From contig CAJUPY010000010.1 of the NCBI GenBank assembly GCA_910588035.1, positions 11,834 through 75,833 on the forward strand: a stretch of DNA of 64,000 bases, given 5' to 3'. Below are positions 8,297 to 17,053 of the stretch, piece by piece; positions within the stretch are counted from its first letter, which is position 1, and each line of letters begins with the position of its first letter. The DNA is from an uncultured Muribaculaceae bacterium (GTDB taxonomy: Bacteria > Bacteroidota > Bacteroidia > Bacteroidales > Muribaculaceae). Under the pieces are notes generated by a model. It had not been told where the DNA came from. It did not search any database and was given only the letters and a program-made list of their open reading frames with translations. The position numbers were made by a program, and so were the translations under genes.

Positions 8297-9781
8297 ATGG
8301 AACTACTTTCGTCTGAAAACATCTTGCTTGCCGGATCGGTTCTGCTGATTTCGGGCGTTCTGATCGGAAAACTGTCTTATCGCTCGGGGTTGCCGATGTT
8401 GTTGATATTTTTGTTTGTCGGCATGTTTTTCGGCACCGACGGTCTCGGCATTCAGTTCAGCGACATGCACACAGCCCAGTTCACCGGCATGATAGCATTG
8501 TGCATCATCTTGTTTTCTGGTGGAGTCGGTACGCGACTGTCTGTCATCAAGCCGATCGTTGTGCCCGGATTGGTGCTTTCGACTGTCGGGGTTCTGCTGA
8601 CGGCTATATTCACCGGACTGTTCATCTGGTGGCTGTCGGGCATGTCATGGACCAATATCCATTTTCCGTTCATGGTCTCGCTGCTGCTTGCCGCCACAAT
8701 GTCGTCGACCGACTCGGCGTCGGTGTTCGGAATTCTCGGTCAGCGTAAGATTGGACTCAGAAATCATCTGAGGCCGATGCTTGAGCTCGAGAGCGGATCG
8801 AATGACCCGATGGCCTACATGTTGACACTGATGTTGATCGAGACAATCGTCATGGGCAAAGAGATGTCGGGGCTTACAATCGCGACAGAGTTGCTGCTCC
8901 AGTTTGTTGTCGGCGGCGCAGTCGGGTTGATGTCAGGCCGGTTAACGCTGAGGCTGATAGCTCTTTATGAGCGAATGGGCAGGAAAGTTGTGACAAAGGA
9001 AGATTCCTCACAGGCAGTGTCGATGATTTCAATAATGATGCTCGGTTCGGTGTTTCTGACATTCTCTGTCACTGACATGCTTTCGGGCAACGGCTATCTT
9101 GCCGTCTACATCTGCGGAATAGTGATCGGCAACGCGAAACTGAGCAACCGCAGGGCTATCACCAAGTTTCTTGACGGAATGACGTGGCTGGCGCAGATAG
9201 TGGTGTTCCTGATGCTCGGTCTTTTGGTCAATCCCCATGAAATGCTGAGTGTGGCGGCGGTCTCGATGTTGATCGGTCTGTTCATGATTCTGGTTGGACG
9301 CCCTCTGAGCGTTTTTCTGTCATTGACACCATTCGGTAAAATCGATTTGAAGTCAAAGGCATATATATCATGGGTAGGTCTGCGAGGCGCAGTGCCGATT
9401 ATTTTCGCGACTTATCCGGTTGTGTCAGACATCGAAGGGGCAGGGCAGATATTCAACATCGTTTTCTTCGTGACAATTCTCTCGCTCGTCATTCAGGGCA
9501 CGACCGTAATCTCGGGTGCGAAAAAACTTGGTCTGGTCGACGAAGATGAAAGTGATGAAGATGATTTCGGCGTCGAGTTGGCCGATGAGCTTCCGACATC
9601 GCTCCAGACAATCACTCTGACGGCCGACGATCTCGCTTCGGGGACAACCTTGAGAGACATGAAACTGCCGGCCGGATCGCTTGTCATGATGATCAAGCGC
9701 GACGGTGACTACATCGTGCCTAACGGAACGAGAAATCTCAGGGAAGGCGATGTCTTGTTGATAATCAGCGAGAGCAAGTAA
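8297..9781 (+). CDS. Potassium/proton antiporter, CPA1 family with TrkA-C domain
   Basis: A 494-residue protein with about 12 membrane segments (residues 8-400) of the Na+/H+ exchanger fold. The conserved acidic core is in TDSASVFGIL (about 139-148) and LELESGSNDPMAYML (about 162-176). A cytosolic tail from about residue 425 contains a TrkA-C (RCK-C) domain, reading DLASGTTLRDMKLPAGSLVMM and ending GDVLLIISES. This NhaP2/CvrA-like layout is typical of K+/H+ antiporters that export cations to regulate cytoplasmic pH and volume, with the tail sensing nucleotide or ion. An acidic run (DEDESDEDD) links the two parts. Ion preference is inferred from the family. It is monocistronic and convergent with the TonB receptor gene downstream. 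Confidence 0.9.
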   Translation: MELLSSENILLAGSVLLISGVLIGKLSYRSGLPMLLIFLFVGMFFGTDGLGIQFSDMHTAQFTGMIALCIILFSGGVGTRLSVIKPIVVPGLVLSTVGVLLTAIFTGLFIWWLSGMSWTNIHFPFMVSLLLAATMSSTDSASVFGILGQRKIGLRNHLRPMLELESGSNDPMAYMLTLMLIETIVMGKEMSGLTIATELLLQFVVGGAVGLMSGRLTLRLIALYERMGRKVVTKEDSSQAVSMISIMMLGSVFLTFSVTDMLSGNGYLAVYICGIVIGNAKLSNRRAITKFLDGMTWLAQIVVFLMLGLLVNPHEMLSVAAVSMLIGLFMILVGRPLSVFLSLTPFGKIDLKSKAYISWVGLRGAVPIIFATYPVVSDIEGAGQIFNIVFFVTILSLVIQGTTVISGAKKLGLVDEDESDEDDFGVELADELPTSLQTITLTADDLASGTTLRDMKLPAGSLVMMIKRDGDYIVPNGTRNLREGDVLLIISESK

Positions 9782-9790
9782 TGACGGTTG

Positions 9791-12205
9791 TCAGAAGTCA
9801 AGGGTAAGTCTGACATTGAGCTGGCGGCGTGTCAGATAGTTTGGCACGGCATATTGAATGTTGTTAACGTCGGTGACCCAATAGTAGCTCGAGACATTTG
9901 AGATGTCGAGCAGGTTGAAGACATCGAGTCCGAGCCATGCCGATTTGAATATCTTGCCGAGTCCGGTGCGTGATTCACCTTCCTTGAGTTCGGGAATCAA
10001 AGCATAGCTTACGCCGACATCGACACGTTTGTAGGCCGGAGCGCGGAAATATCCTTTGTCACGTGAGGAGTGGGGGGCGGTTGTCGGCAGACCGTCAGAC
10101 AGAATGCCCCGCAGATTGAATTTCAAACGTGGAATTTTCGGGAAATAGTCTGTGAAATAAAGTGCGAAACTATATCGGCGGTCAGTCGGACGCGGAACGT
10201 GTTTTCCGTTGAGCAACTCGTCGGTCTTCATGATCGAGAAACTGATCCACGAATCGCTTCCGGGAACGAACTGTCCGAAAAGTTTCATGTCGATTCCGGC
10301 TGTGTAGCCGTTTGTCTCGTTCATGCCCGAATAGACGATTTTCAGATTGTCGACCTCATAGGGAATCAGGTCGTTGAGCTTCTTGTAGTAGACTTCGCCC
10401 GACAGCTTGAATGGGCGGCCGAAAGCACGGAACGTGTAGTCGGTGCCAAGAATGAAATGAATGCTCTGCTGGGCCTTGATGTCATGATTGAGCACAATGA
10501 CATTGTTTCCGTCTCCGTCATCGACAGGCATGCGATATTCCTTGTAGAAAGGCATCTGGTAGTAGATTCCGGTTGCGAAGCGGAACGTCCACGATGAGTT
10601 GCGTTCGGGCACGAATGCGACATTGGCACGCGGGGAGAACAGGAATTGCTTGTTGAAGTCCCAGTAGCTCATTCTGAATCCGGCGTTAAGGTTGAAGTAT
10701 CCGACCGGAGACTCAAACCGGTAAGTATCGTCGACGTAGGCCGAAAAACGGTTGGTTGACAGATTTTGAGCAGATGTCAGATTGTAGATCATTTTGATGG
10801 CCGACGGATCAGTGGGTAGGGTGTAGCCTGCCGAGTCGCGCAGCTCATACTCACGGGCACGTTCGTGGATCGTCTCGTGGTTGAAATTCAGACCATAAGA
10901 GATATTGTGGCGTGATATGCCTGATGTGCCTTTTACGCCGATCGAAAATACGCTCATTTTCAATCGGTTGCGTGCATGTTCATGATAGCGGCCTACACCA
11001 AGTTCGCCTCCGACCGAATTGTCGCCGGAAGTGCCTGCCTGGTCGAGCCAATATTCTCCCAACACATCGTATGCGACAAGTTCATTGGTCAGATAGCCCG
11101 ATGCCTGCAAGGAGATAGAAGAGGAGCGTGAGTGTCTGTAATCGAGTGACAACGCTCCGAACCAGGTCTCGAATTTGTCTTTTTCCTGACCGTCGAAATA
11201 GACTTTGAATTGTTTGGCGTCGGTTGATGTGCCGAAATTTGTCGTACGTGAGGCCGGCACAAACTTGTAGTTGTTGATAGCGATGTTACCAAGAAACGAA
11301 ACGCGCCATTTTGGTGAGATCTTATAGATCAGGTTGGTCTGGTAGTCGAAAAACGAAGGATCATATTCACCTTTTGTATCCATCGAGCTTAGAAGAGATG
11401 AATTGCGTTTGTATCTGATGCCGTGGAGTTGAGAGAAATGTTTCGAGTTCTGGCCGAATGCTCCCGATACACCCATGAGGCTGAGTGAAAGATTGCCTTC
11501 AAGAGCTTCCGGCTCGCGATATGTGATATCGAGAACCGACGACATACGGTCGGCATACGCCGATGAGAAACCGCCGGTAGAAAAGCCGATCGAGCCGACC
11601 ATGTCGGGATTTATGATACTGAGGCCTTCCTGCTGGCCCGATGTGACAAGCTGCGGACGATAGACTTCAATGCCGTTGATGTAGACGGAATTCTCGTCAA
11701 AGGTTCCGCCCCTGACAGAGTACTGTGACGACATTTCATCACCGGAGGTGACACCGGCCATGGTTGTTATGAGTGATTCGACACCGTTACCCGAAGCTGA
11801 CGGCATCATTTTTCCGGCTTTCCCATCAATTGTCTGCATTTGTGAAGTCTGTTTCTTGAAATCGGTCACCTCGATCTCGGAAAGCTCACGACTTGAAGGG
11901 TGCATCGAGATATTCAACGTGACATCGTCGGCCGCGTCGATCAGTTTGCGTTCCACCTCCCGGAATCCGATGCAGGTGAAAACAATGGTGATCGTGTCGT
12001 TTCTATGTGTCGAGATCGAGTAACCACCGTCGAGTCCCGACATGGTTCCTACGGCAGTGCCTGCGATTCTGACTGTGACAAATTCGAGCGGCTCGTTCTT
12101 CTCATCGATGATCTTGCCGTGAATTTTCACCTCGTTTCCGACCGGAGCGGCCGATGCGGTTATTATGGAAAGCAGAAATATTAATGGAATCAGTATATGT
12201 CTCAT
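9791..12205 (-). CDS. TonB-dependent receptor with N-terminal regulatory-like domain
   Basis: I start this at the ATG at 12205, giving 804 residues, because MRHILIPLIFLLSII then forms a proper signal peptide. The longer open frame to 12334 would run into recQ. After the signal come a carboxypeptidase-regulatory-like beta-sandwich (about 25-105, KIHGKIIDEKNEPLEFVTV), a plug domain (about 120-235, with SVYINGIEVYRP) and a 22-strand barrel ending in an aromatic residue (RLTLDF). Such outer-membrane receptors import siderophores, cobamides, oligopeptides or glycans using TonB energy. No SusD-like partner is adjacent, so a polysaccharide role is less favoured; the ligand is unknown. The gene lies 52 nt after recQ and could be read from the same transcript. 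Confidence 0.88.
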   Translation of the reverse strand: MRHILIPLIFLLSIITASAAPVGNEVKIHGKIIDEKNEPLEFVTVRIAGTAVGTMSGLDGGYSISTHRNDTITIVFTCIGFREVERKLIDAADDVTLNISMHPSSRELSEIEVTDFKKQTSQMQTIDGKAGKMMPSASGNGVESLITTMAGVTSGDEMSSQYSVRGGTFDENSVYINGIEVYRPQLVTSGQQEGLSIINPDMVGSIGFSTGGFSSAYADRMSSVLDITYREPEALEGNLSLSLMGVSGAFGQNSKHFSQLHGIRYKRNSSLLSSMDTKGEYDPSFFDYQTNLIYKISPKWRVSFLGNIAINNYKFVPASRTTNFGTSTDAKQFKVYFDGQEKDKFETWFGALSLDYRHSRSSSISLQASGYLTNELVAYDVLGEYWLDQAGTSGDNSVGGELGVGRYHEHARNRLKMSVFSIGVKGTSGISRHNISYGLNFNHETIHERAREYELRDSAGYTLPTDPSAIKMIYNLTSAQNLSTNRFSAYVDDTYRFESPVGYFNLNAGFRMSYWDFNKQFLFSPRANVAFVPERNSSWTFRFATGIYYQMPFYKEYRMPVDDGDGNNVIVLNHDIKAQQSIHFILGTDYTFRAFGRPFKLSGEVYYKKLNDLIPYEVDNLKIVYSGMNETNGYTAGIDMKLFGQFVPGSDSWISFSIMKTDELLNGKHVPRPTDRRYSFALYFTDYFPKIPRLKFNLRGILSDGLPTTAPHSSRDKGYFRAPAYKRVDVGVSYALIPELKEGESRTGLGKIFKSAWLGLDVFNLLDISNVSSYYWVTDVNNIQYAVPNYLTRRQLNVRLTLDF

Positions 12206-12257
12206 GTTGTTGTTCAGACCTGTTAGTCTAATTAATAACGTGAGATCGAGGCCATTA

Positions 12258-14354
12258 TTATAATCCTCCGCGCTTTTCGATAGCCGGGATGATGCGCCAC
12301 ATTCCGTCGGGCATTTCATCGTCGAGCAACTCATGCCATTTTTCAGGCTCCCGCTCTTTCATTTCGATGAAACGGTTGTATTGTGTAGGGGTGACAATAC
12401 GTTCGAAATCGTTGATCAGTGAATTTTCTATGAGGTGTGCGATGTGGGTGTAGACTGTCGACAGTTTCAGACCTCTTATCTTGGCTATCTCGGTCGGGCG
12501 TCGGTTGGCGTTGTAGAGAATTAGTGTTTCCTGATAGGTCGCACCTTCATAGGTAGCTTTCAATCCCTCGAATTTTCTGATCGCTCCGACAAACGGTTTC
12601 CAGAATCGCGATGCCTTTATGTCGCTGACACCTGAAATCTCACCGAAAGAAGTGAGGTCTACCGGACGCCTGAGTGCCATGTCATAGAGAGTGGCGTCGT
12701 TGAACAGTACATAATCGGCCATGCCCGATTCTTTTGCAACTTTGCGTCTGATTTTCTTGAGTTGCGCGAATAGTTGTTCGACAGGATCGGCCGGAATCTG
12801 TTTTTCGTTTTTTGCCGACGGACGTTGAAACGAACGTCCGTTTATGTCGGTCAGATACACTTGATCAATGCCACGGAGCACTTTCATTCCGTAGGGGGTC
12901 ACTTTCAAATGATTGTTCTCTTCATAGGCTATTGAAATCAGCCCGAGCTGAATCATTTGTGAGATGAAGTGTTTCCACCTTGGCGCGTCATACTCCCGGC
13001 CTGCGCCGAAGGTTTTCAGACGGTCATACTGTCTGATCCTGATCTCTTCCCTTAACGATCCTCTCAAAATGTCGATAACCGAACCGATCGCGGTGTTGCC
13101 TCCGGTCCTTATGATCGCACTCATTGCTTTCTGAGCGGCTATTGTTCCGTTGAATCTGACTGGCGGATTCTGGCAGACATCACAGTTGCCGCAGTCGCAG
13201 GTGCGTTCTTCATTGAAATAACTGAGCAGAATGCGGCGGCGGCACACCGAGGCTTCGGCATATTCCTTTATCCGGTCGAGCTTCTCCTGGAAAACATCGC
13301 TCATGTCGCTCGAGGCGATGAACGCCTCACGGGTGATGATGTCACCATAGTTATAGAACATCACTGCTTCAGCCGGAAGTCCGTCGCGGCCTGCACGACC
13401 GATTTCCTGATAGTAGCTCTCGATGTTTCCCGGAACGTTGTTATGCACGACCCACCTTATGTTGCTCTTGTCTATGCCCATGCCGAAAGCGACTGTCGCG
13501 CAGACGATTTTCGCGTCACCGCTTATGAAACGCCGCTGTGATTCAGCTCTTTCGTCGTTTGACATGCCGGCATGGTAACAAACCGCGTCAAGACCGGTCG
13601 CCAACAGGTTCTGGTAGATGTCTTCGGTCTTTTTACGCGACAGGCAATAGACTATGCCCGAGTCGTCGGGATATTTTTGGTGAAGGCGTCTGATCATTTC
13701 CAGACGCTTTTTTTTGCCGGGATCGGGGAGAACACTGAGCGAGATGTTGGGACGGTCGAAAGAGGCGAAATGTCGATATGGGTCACGTAGATTTAGATGA
13801 TGTGCTATGTCGTCGCGGGTCAGTCGGTCGGCAGTCGCTGTCAGAGCCATTATCGGTATCTCCGGCCTCTGTTCGCGTACAATCGAGAGTCGGGTGTAGA
13901 CCGGTCTGAAATCATGACCCCACTGCGAGATGCAATGGGCCTCGTCAATAGCGATGAGGCTTATGTTGAAATCTTTGTTCCAGGCCGGCATGTCTGTGAT
14001 AAGACGCTCGGGCGAGATATACAGCAGTTTCAAGTTGCCTTTGAAGGCTTCTTCAATGATATGCTTGTTTTCTTCCTCGCTGTTCATCGAGTTGACGGTA
14101 GCTGCCGCGATGCCGTTTCCTTTCAGTGATTCCACCTGATTGCTCATCAGAGCTATCAGCGGTGACACAACAATTGCACATCCCTGTTTCATCAATGCCG
14201 GAATCTGGTAGCAGACCGATTTGCCTCCGCCGGTGGGCATTATGACAAGACAGTCATGTCCGGAAACGATATGTTCGATTATTTCGGCCTGACCCGGTCT
14301 GAATGAGTCGTAGCCGAAATATCGTTTAAGATATGATGTTGCATTGCCGGTCAC
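12258..14354 (-). CDS. recQ: ATP-dependent DNA helicase RecQ
   Basis: This 698-residue 3'-5' helicase has a full motor: FRPGQAEII (motif 0, about 18-26), MPTGGGKS (Walker A, about 40-47), DEAHC (about 136-140) and QEIGRAGRDG near 320. A zinc site follows with Cys pairs in CDCGNCDVC (about 388-396), then a winged-helix RQC region, an HRDC-like segment (about 520-600) and a C-terminal HTH module (LSTVYTHIAHLIE). RecQ acts in recombinational repair and fork restart. The start is GTG at 14354, forming a GTGA overlap with the dnaA stop. The next in-frame Met is inside Walker A, so GTG is required. The overlap implies translational coupling to dnaA. Confidence 0.96.
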   Translation of the reverse strand: MTGNATSYLKRYFGYDSFRPGQAEIIEHIVSGHDCLVIMPTGGGKSVCYQIPALMKQGCAIVVSPLIALMSNQVESLKGNGIAAATVNSMNSEEENKHIIEEAFKGNLKLLYISPERLITDMPAWNKDFNISLIAIDEAHCISQWGHDFRPVYTRLSIVREQRPEIPIMALTATADRLTRDDIAHHLNLRDPYRHFASFDRPNISLSVLPDPGKKKRLEMIRRLHQKYPDDSGIVYCLSRKKTEDIYQNLLATGLDAVCYHAGMSNDERAESQRRFISGDAKIVCATVAFGMGIDKSNIRWVVHNNVPGNIESYYQEIGRAGRDGLPAEAVMFYNYGDIITREAFIASSDMSDVFQEKLDRIKEYAEASVCRRRILLSYFNEERTCDCGNCDVCQNPPVRFNGTIAAQKAMSAIIRTGGNTAIGSVIDILRGSLREEIRIRQYDRLKTFGAGREYDAPRWKHFISQMIQLGLISIAYEENNHLKVTPYGMKVLRGIDQVYLTDINGRSFQRPSAKNEKQIPADPVEQLFAQLKKIRRKVAKESGMADYVLFNDATLYDMALRRPVDLTSFGEISGVSDIKASRFWKPFVGAIRKFEGLKATYEGATYQETLILYNANRRPTEIAKIRGLKLSTVYTHIAHLIENSLINDFERIVTPTQYNRFIEMKEREPEKWHELLDDEMPDGMWRIIPAIEKRGGL

Positions 14355-15754
14355 GCCTGTGTCTGCTCTTTCGTGAACATACGCTCGATAGCGGCGACAT
14401 CTTCCTGAAGCTGCTTCTCAAACGGAAGACGTTCCTCGATGTTACGGCATGCGTAAAGAACAGTCGCGTGTGTGCGTGAAAGTCGTGTACCGATTGCAGT
14501 CAGAGGCATCTTGGCATATTTTTTTGCCATATACATCACCATTTGGCGTGCATCGGAGATCTCACGTTTGCGCGATTTGGTGAAAAGCTGGTCGGAGTTT
14601 ATCTTGTAGTAGGTGCTGACACCTTGTGTGACCATTTCAAAGTTGACTGCACGTTGGCTGTTATGAACCTTGACGGCATTTGAGATGACATTGCGAGCAA
14701 GATCGACCGTTATGTCGAGGTTGAGTATCGTTGCATGAGCCATCAACGACACCATCACGCCTTCAAGCTCGCGAATGCTGCCGGTCACACTCTCAGCGAT
14801 GTAGTCAAGCACGTCGTCACCGATCGTGAGACCGTCATGCTGTGCCTTGAGTTTCAGAACCTCGCGTCTCAACTCCAGGTCGGGGCGGTCGAGTTTGACT
14901 GTCATGCCCCATTTGAAACGGGTCATCATTCGTTCCGGCAGACCTTTCATCTCTGATTGCGGGCAATCGCTTGAGAGAATGATCTGTTTATTGTTGAGGT
15001 GAAGGTGGTTGAAGATGTGGAAAAAAGCGTTCTGAGTCTTTTCCTTACCTATAAGATCTTGTATGTCATCTATGATCAGAGTGTCGATGCTCTGATAGAA
15101 GTTGATGAAATCGTTGATTTTTCCGTTGTGTGCTGCAACCGTATATTGGCTTTCGAACAAGCGTGCGGTGACATACAGCACTCTCATCTGTGGCTGTCGC
15201 TCCTTAAGTCTGATTCCTATGGCGTGCATGAGGTGGGTCTTTCCGACGCCTGAAGGACCTATGATGAACAGCGGATTGAATGTTTTGCAGTTGGGGTCGT
15301 CACCGATTGTCTCGCCGATTGACCGCGCCACTTTGTTGCTCATGCTTCCGCAGTAGTTCTCGAAAGTGTAGCGTGGATTGAGCTGGGAGTCAATGGTTGC
15401 CTCGATTTTCACATCAAATGGATTGGCAGGAGGAAGCCCCGGACGAATTGCCGGAGATGGATTCTCGCTACGCTGGTTGATAGACGTGTCGGGGCGGTTC
15501 CCGATCTGGTCATATTTATAGAACAACTGCACGTCAGGCCCGTAGACACGTTTTAGAACCGGTGCGAGCAAACGCAGGTAATGCTCCTCGATATGTTCGA
15601 CAAAATATGACGAGGGCACTTCAAGGGAGAGCTTCCCATCGGCGTATCCCAACGACCTGATGGGTTCAAACCATGATTTGAACTGCTCGGGAGAGAGGTT
15701 GTCCTTGATAATGCTGAGACACTTCTCCCACAATTGTATGTGGGTAACTTCCAT
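14351..15754 (-). CDS. dnaA: Chromosomal replication initiator DnaA
   Basis: At 467 residues this is a standard DnaA. Domain I is at about 1-85 (SPEQFKSWFEPI), followed by a short variable linker. The AAA+ domain has Walker A GPSGVGKT (166-173) and Walker B LIIDDIQ (about 224-230). Domain IV carries the DnaA-box-reading helix-turn-helix (MPLTAIGTRLSRTHATVLYA at about 417-436). DnaA binds oriC and opens DNA to begin replication. A degenerate promoter (-7 CAAAATTC complement at 15781-15788 and -33 about 20 bp further) may precede it. recQ overlaps its stop by 4 nt. The 353-nt region upstream is AT-rich at its dnaA-proximal end but has no convincing DnaA boxes. Confidence 0.97.
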   Translation of the reverse strand: MEVTHIQLWEKCLSIIKDNLSPEQFKSWFEPIRSLGYADGKLSLEVPSSYFVEHIEEHYLRLLAPVLKRVYGPDVQLFYKYDQIGNRPDTSINQRSENPSPAIRPGLPPANPFDVKIEATIDSQLNPRYTFENYCGSMSNKVARSIGETIGDDPNCKTFNPLFIIGPSGVGKTHLMHAIGIRLKERQPQMRVLYVTARLFESQYTVAAHNGKINDFINFYQSIDTLIIDDIQDLIGKEKTQNAFFHIFNHLHLNNKQIILSSDCPQSEMKGLPERMMTRFKWGMTVKLDRPDLELRREVLKLKAQHDGLTIGDDVLDYIAESVTGSIRELEGVMVSLMAHATILNLDITVDLARNVISNAVKVHNSQRAVNFEMVTQGVSTYYKINSDQLFTKSRKREISDARQMVMYMAKKYAKMPLTAIGTRLSRTHATVLYACRNIEERLPFEKQLQEDVAAIERMFTKEQTQA

Positions 15755-15940
15755 TTAATGAATTGAGTTTATTCCGAGTACAAAATTCGTCATTATATTG
15801 TTAAAAAACAATTCGATTTTTATTTGGATAATTCAAAATAATTGCAACTATGCTGAATTTCAGTCATTTAAACCATTGCTTGAACGTGTTGTTCGACCAA
15901 TGCTGCGGTTTTTGACTTTATTATTCTGAGCTACAAATGG

Positions 15941-16040
15941 TTATGTGACATCAAGGGCTCTCATTCGCCGGCTTGGCCAAATGCCCCGGCATGATGCATG
16001 ACGATACTCTAAACCGCTATTACGGTACATTATGTGACAT
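15941..16040 (+). repeat. Repeated 11-mer TTATGTGACAT
   Basis: Identical TTATGTGACAT copies lie at 15941-15951 and 16030-16040, 89 bp apart, in the non-coding DNA between dnaA and the MCE gene. They may be binding sites for a regulator; the similarity to a DnaA box is only partial (TTATG). Confidence 0.4.
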
Positions 16041-16050
16041 ACACATATTA

Positions 16051-16087
16051 GTAACCGTTATTTAGACTAAATCTAAATAACGGTTAC
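16051..16087. terminator. 16-bp perfect hairpin downstream of the MCE gene
   Basis: Arms 16051-16066 and 16072-16087 (GTAACCGTTATTTAGA and its complement) pair perfectly around a 5-nt loop. It sits 20 nt after the end of the leftward MCE gene, the right place for a terminator, but no T-tract follows on the minus strand. It might instead act as an RNA end-stabiliser or a protein site. Confidence 0.5.
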
Positions 16088-16107
16088 AAAACGGTTGTCA
16101 TCGGTTT

Positions 16108-17007
16108 TTAAAGCAACTTGATGCTGATATAGCGTTTCGGGTTCTTTTTAATGTCAATCAGCAGAGAATCAAGACTTGCTACTGACGAATTGAGATTGTT
16201 ATACAGAGCGGGATCATTCATTAGCAGCCCGAGGGTTGAGTTAGGCTTGTTTAGATCTTCCGACATTTTTGCAAGGTTTGCCGACAAGGTGTGAATGTTA
16301 TTCATTGTCGAGTCTATCGGCAATTCCTTGAGATCGTTTGAAAGTTCGGCCAACGCACCCGATAGCTGAGAAAGATTTGCCGTTGTCTGATCGACGTTGT
16401 TCATAACTGAAGGCAATGCGTTGACTGAAGTGTTCAGTTTTTTCATCGTGGCATCAAGATTAGCCGAAATGTTGTCAAGACGTTTCACGGCAGACAGCAG
16501 TGCGGGGTCAGAAACCAAAGTGTTCAATGCGCTGAGCAGTGAGTCAACTTTTGGAAATATGGCAGAGACTGCAGGAAGAAGTTCGGTCGACACATTGTCG
16601 AGCATGCCCGATGCGGTCTCACCGATCAGATGAGAGCCTACATCGTGGAAATCCTTGTTATCGGCCATTTCGAGCACGACACTCGCCGTTCCGAGCATAT
16701 CGGCCTGAATTATAGCTTTTGAATCTCGAGGCACCCGGAGAGCCTTGTCAAGGCTCAGTTCGACAAGGACATGCCCGGGGTTGTCATATTCGTAATTGAT
16801 CGATCGGACCTGACCTACCTTGAAGCCGTTTACAGTCACAGGGGCAGACAGAGCGAGTCCTTTGACATCGGTATATGAGACAACGTAGTAGTTTGAGGGC
16901 TTGAACACGTTGATGCCTTTCAGATAGTCAATTCCAAAAAACAGGAAACACAGGGCGACTATGACACAGAGTCCGATTACTACCTCCTTGTTATGTTTGC
17001 TATTCAT
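16108..17007 (-). CDS. MCE/MlaD-family lipid transport protein
   Basis: I take the ATG at 17007 (299 residues); a TTG 18 nt upstream is the alternative. One N-terminal transmembrane helix (VVIGLCVIVALCFLFFGIDY) anchors a periplasmic MlaD domain at about 38-115 (VSYTDVKGLALSAPVTVNG, GTASVVLEM). A long helical region follows, with repeated NL/LS segments that resemble the needle-forming helices of MCE proteins. MCE proteins bind and shuttle phospholipids between inner and outer membranes, normally with an MlaE permease and MlaF ATPase. Neither is adjacent, so partners must be elsewhere. It follows the amidase gene after 46 nt and probably shares its transcript, as is common for this pair in Bacteroidetes (family knowledge, moderately sure). 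Confidence 0.88.
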   Translation of the reverse strand: MNSKHNKEVVIGLCVIVALCFLFFGIDYLKGINVFKPSNYYVVSYTDVKGLALSAPVTVNGFKVGQVRSINYEYDNPGHVLVELSLDKALRVPRDSKAIIQADMLGTASVVLEMADNKDFHDVGSHLIGETASGMLDNVSTELLPAVSAIFPKVDSLLSALNTLVSDPALLSAVKRLDNISANLDATMKKLNTSVNALPSVMNNVDQTTANLSQLSGALAELSNDLKELPIDSTMNNIHTLSANLAKMSEDLNKPNSTLGLLMNDPALYNNLNSSVASLDSLLIDIKKNPKRYISIKLL

Positions 17008-17053
17008 GTCTTTTCGTTTTTTCAATTTATAGTTGATTTGCGTGAATTCGCTG

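Larger units (their letters stand above)
15755..16107. other. 353-nt non-coding region upstream of dnaA
   Basis: This is the largest gene-free stretch outside RNA loci. It holds an AT-rich part next to dnaA (15781-15850), an inverted ATTGTT/AACAAT pair near 15797-15812, a GC hairpin (GCCGG/CCGGC, 15967-15990), a repeated 11-mer and a 16-bp perfect hairpin (listed separately). I found no clear TTATNCACA DnaA box; TTTGGATAA at about 15833 is a one-mismatch form. An origin is possible but unsupported. Confidence 0.4.

Noticed and set aside
12206..12334. Longer TonB receptor frame overlapping recQ
   Set aside because: It would hide the signal peptide behind 43 unrelated residues and run into recQ.
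15781..15850. oriC next to dnaA
   Set aside because: AT-rich, but only one-mismatch DnaA-like sites; no box cluster, so not called as a feature.
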